Origin: Segetibacter sp. 3557_3
GTDB lineage: Bacteria > Bacteroidota > Bacteroidia > Chitinophagales > Chitinophagaceae
Reading direction: 5' to 3'
Assembly (NCBI RefSeq): GCF_004354985.1
Contig: NZ_SMSK01000002.1
Coordinates: 62,001 to 126,000 of the forward strand
DNA length: 64,000 bases
Positions within the stretch are counted from its first letter, which is position 1; each line of letters begins with the position of its first letter. The position numbers and the translations under genes are program-made. The notes below the pieces were generated by a model, which ran no database searches, was not told the origin of the DNA, and saw nothing but the letters and a program-made list of their open reading frames with translations. Shown here piece by piece: positions 62,059-64,000 of this stretch.

Positions 62059-64000
62059 ATGAAAAAACTATTCGTCCTGTTTTCTCTCTTTATGCTTGCG
62101 GGTTTGTCGTTCGGACAAACCTTCAACAACGAGTGGATCGATTATACCAAAACCTACTATAAATTCAGACTGAGTACAACCGGGCTTTACAGGATTTCTG
62201 CATCAGCGCTAACATCTGCAGGGTTGGGCGCTCAACCCGCTGAAAATTTTCAACTCTGGAGAAACGGAAGGCAGGTACCCCTTTTTACCAGCGCCGCAAG
62301 CGGGCCATTGGGAAGCACGGGCTATATTGAATTTTGGGGCGAACGTAACGACGGCACCCTCGACAGGGCGCTATACCGTGTTCCTGCCGACCAGCTATCC
62401 GACCAGCTCAGCCTTCAAACGGACTCTTCCACCTACTTTTTAACGGTTAGTGCCGGAAGTGCCAATCTCCGTTTTTCAAATACCGCCAACAATGTTGCCG
62501 GCAATACGCTGGCACCTGAATCCTATTTTATTCATTCGCTCCGGAACAACTACAGCGACCAGATACATCGTGGCCGGGCCCTTGTTGCCGGTGGAGAATA
62601 CATTTATTCGAGCAGTTATGATGTGGGTGAAATGTTTTCCAGTGTCGACATCAACCCTGCCAACCCGGTAACCACGAATTTCAATAACATCTTTGTCGCT
62701 CCTTCCGGTCCTGCTGCAACCTTCAGGGCTGCAGTTGCAGGTAGTGCGCCAAACGGCTTTTCTTCGGTTGACCGTACATACAAAATTGAGTTGAATAATA
62801 CAATTATCATCGACACCATTGTAAACCAGTTCGAGTCGCGCATAAATCACAACAATGCGGTACCCCTATCGTTGCTGGCATCAAATACGGCATCGTTCCG
62901 GATTACCAACAAATTTTCAAACAGTACCGATCGCATCGTTTGCAGCTTTATCGAACTGAACTATCCGCGGCAATTCAACTTCGGGGGTAGTTCGTCGTTT
63001 AAGTTTAACCTGCCGGCTTCCGCTACAACAAAATACCTGGAAATAACGAATTTCAACGGCGGTTCAGGAACTCCTGTGCTGTACGATCTTACCAACAATC
63101 GCAGGTATGTGGCCGAGGTAAGCGGTACAGGTGTGGTTCGAATTGTATTGCAGCCTTCTTCCACTCCGGTTCAGCTTGCGCTTGTAAGTCAATCATTGAA
63201 CATCACCACCATCGATAACCTGCAAACCCGAACCTTTGCCAATTACAGTGCTCCCGGCAGCCAGGGCGATTACCTGATTATTTCGCATCCGAGCCTCTAT
63301 GCAAATTTTCACGGCGCAAACCAGGTTGAAGAATATCGCAACTACCGGTCGTCTGCTGCAGGTGGAAGTTACAATGCCCGGGTTTACGACATTGAACAGT
63401 TGGTGGACCAGTTTGCATTTGGCGTTAAAAAACATCCACTCAGCATTAAGAACTTTTTGCGTTATGCAAGGGTTACGTTTTCGCAAGCGCCAAAATATGC
63501 TTTGCTGATTGGTCATGGACTTACTTATGCCGACTACCGTTCTTATCAAAATAATCCTCAGGCCGAGAGGTTAAACCTTGTGCCTACGTTTGGTTACCCC
63601 GCATCGGATGTCGTGCTTGCGTCGAACACCCTGGAACCCGTTATGGCAACACCAATCGGAAGGATATCAGCCGTAACTCCCCAGGAAATCTTTATTTATC
63701 TCGAGAAAGTAAAACAATACGAACAGGCGCAGGCAAATACGGTACAAACGATCGACAACAAAGCCTGGATGAAAACGGTGGTACACGTTGCAGGCGCGAA
63801 CGACGTAAGCCTGGATGTACGCCTGACCAGCTACCTGCGCAACTACGAAACCATCATTCGTGATACCCTGTTTGGTGGCACCGTAATCAACTTCAACAAG
63901 TCGTCCACTGGCCCTGCTACTACCATTGTTAGTTCACTGATGGAGCAAACTTTTCAAAAAGGGATAAGCCTGCTCAACTACTTTGGTCACTCATCTTCAT
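62059..64000 (+). CDS. C25-family peptidase, PorU/PorU2-like, 3'-truncated by window edge
   Basis: The frame runs from ATG 62059 without a stop to the last base (647 codons seen). Signal peptide MKKLFVLFSLFMLAGLSFGQ; an N-terminal beta-rich region with TTGLYRISASALTSAG and YIEFWGERNDGTLD; then the peptidase domain with YLIISHPSLYANF, KYALLIGHG, PIGRISAVTPQEI (the conserved P-x-GR segment of gingipain-like proteins) and LLNYFGHSS, where the catalytic His is expected. The catalytic Cys would lie beyond the window. PorU removes sorting domains and attaches cargo to the surface lipopolysaccharide. Assignment to PorU2 rests on pairing with the preceding gene. Confidence 0.8.
   Translation, partial: MKKLFVLFSLFMLAGLSFGQTFNNEWIDYTKTYYKFRLSTTGLYRISASALTSAGLGAQPAENFQLWRNGRQVPLFTSAASGPLGSTGYIEFWGERNDGTLDRALYRVPADQLSDQLSLQTDSSTYFLTVSAGSANLRFSNTANNVAGNTLAPESYFIHSLRNNYSDQIHRGRALVAGGEYIYSSSYDVGEMFSSVDINPANPVTTNFNNIFVAPSGPAATFRAAVAGSAPNGFSSVDRTYKIELNNTIIIDTIVNQFESRINHNNAVPLSLLASNTASFRITNKFSNSTDRIVCSFIELNYPRQFNFGGSSSFKFNLPASATTKYLEITNFNGGSGTPVLYDLTNNRRYVAEVSGTGVVRIVLQPSSTPVQLALVSQSLNITTIDNLQTRTFANYSAPGSQGDYLIISHPSLYANFHGANQVEEYRNYRSSAAGGSYNARVYDIEQLVDQFAFGVKKHPLSIKNFLRYARVTFSQAPKYALLIGHGLTYADYRSYQNNPQAERLNLVPTFGYPASDVVLASNTLEPVMATPIGRISAVTPQEIFIYLEKVKQYEQAQANTVQTIDNKAWMKTVVHVAGANDVSLDVRLTSYLRNYETIIRDTLFGGTVINFNKSSTGPATTIVSSLMEQTFQKGISLLNYFGHSSS

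Noticed and set aside
1-64000. SusC/SusD pair or ECF/anti-sigma regulators of the pectin locus
   Set aside because: No TonB-dependent receptor, SusD-like lipoprotein or such regulator is encoded inside the window; they may lie to the left.
1-64000. Insertion sequences, prophage or toxin-antitoxin modules
   Set aside because: No transposase, integrase, phage structural or recognisable toxin gene was found on either strand; the YD-repeat-like protein at 44144 lacks a toxin tip and immunity gene.

Overview
The window is a chromosomal segment of a pectin-degrading member of the Bacteroidota, most likely Chitinophagaceae or a close relative. This rests on five proteins with type IX secretion system (T9SS) sorting domains, a PorV/PorU-type pair at the right edge, a DUF3667 protein, the style of the polysaccharide lyases, and short AT-rich leaders without clear Shine-Dalgarno sites. 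The family-level placement is inference.

Layout. 1-2.5 kb: the 3' part of a pectinesterase gene and a GH43 glycosidase. 2.7-4.7 kb: 17 copies of a ~112 bp repeat. 4.8-10.9 kb: two tandem, paralogous, secreted RCC1-repeat proteins. 11.2 kb: a DinB-like gene. 12.2-26.5 kb: the pectin depolymerisation block (pectate lyase, 1560-residue pectinesterase, second pectate lyase, GH28, GH105, PL10). 26.5-34.4 kb: hexuronate catabolism (uxaB, uxaA, uxaC, a GapN-like dehydrogenase, a KDG kinase). 35-38.4 kb: a papain-like lipoprotein, a pentapeptide-type lipoprotein and a YhcH protein. 38.7-42.1 kb: a second KDG kinase divergent from eda and an ExuT-type transporter. 42.5-43.7 kb: a GH1-like gene broken by one in-frame TGA. 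43.8-60.3 kb: mostly housekeeping or unrelated genes (DUF3667, mazG, a large sensor kinase, YihY, tRNA-Gln, divergent cphA/cphB, an SGNH esterase, an alpha/beta hydrolase, tyrS). 60.9-64 kb: a PorV-family protein and the start of a C25-peptidase, PorU-like protein.

How it works together. The pectate lyases and the large pectinesterase carry a C-terminal FnIII-like plus T9SS module, so they should act outside the cell. GH43, GH28, GH105 and PL10 have signal peptides but no such module and probably act in the periplasm. Galacturonate is imported by ExuT and taken by UxaC, UxaB and UxaA to 2-keto-3-deoxygluconate, then by KdgK and Eda to pyruvate and glyceraldehyde-3-phosphate. No SusC/SusD pair lies inside the window.

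The most unusual content is non-coding. Strictly 7-bp-periodic arrays abut or closely precede the starts of uxaC and yhcH, both behind the same conserved head sequence; a third lies upstream of the dehydrogenase gene. Strictly 8-bp-periodic arrays lie just after the stops of the GH28 gene and uxaA. The 112 bp repeat contains the same heptamer vocabulary. A 14-bp box (CGGKAACGATTGCG) lies upstream of a pectate lyase, upstream of GH28 and between kdgK and eda, and looks like a LacI-family operator. A degenerate ~58 bp dispersed element occurs four times, three of them next to terminator-like T-tracts.
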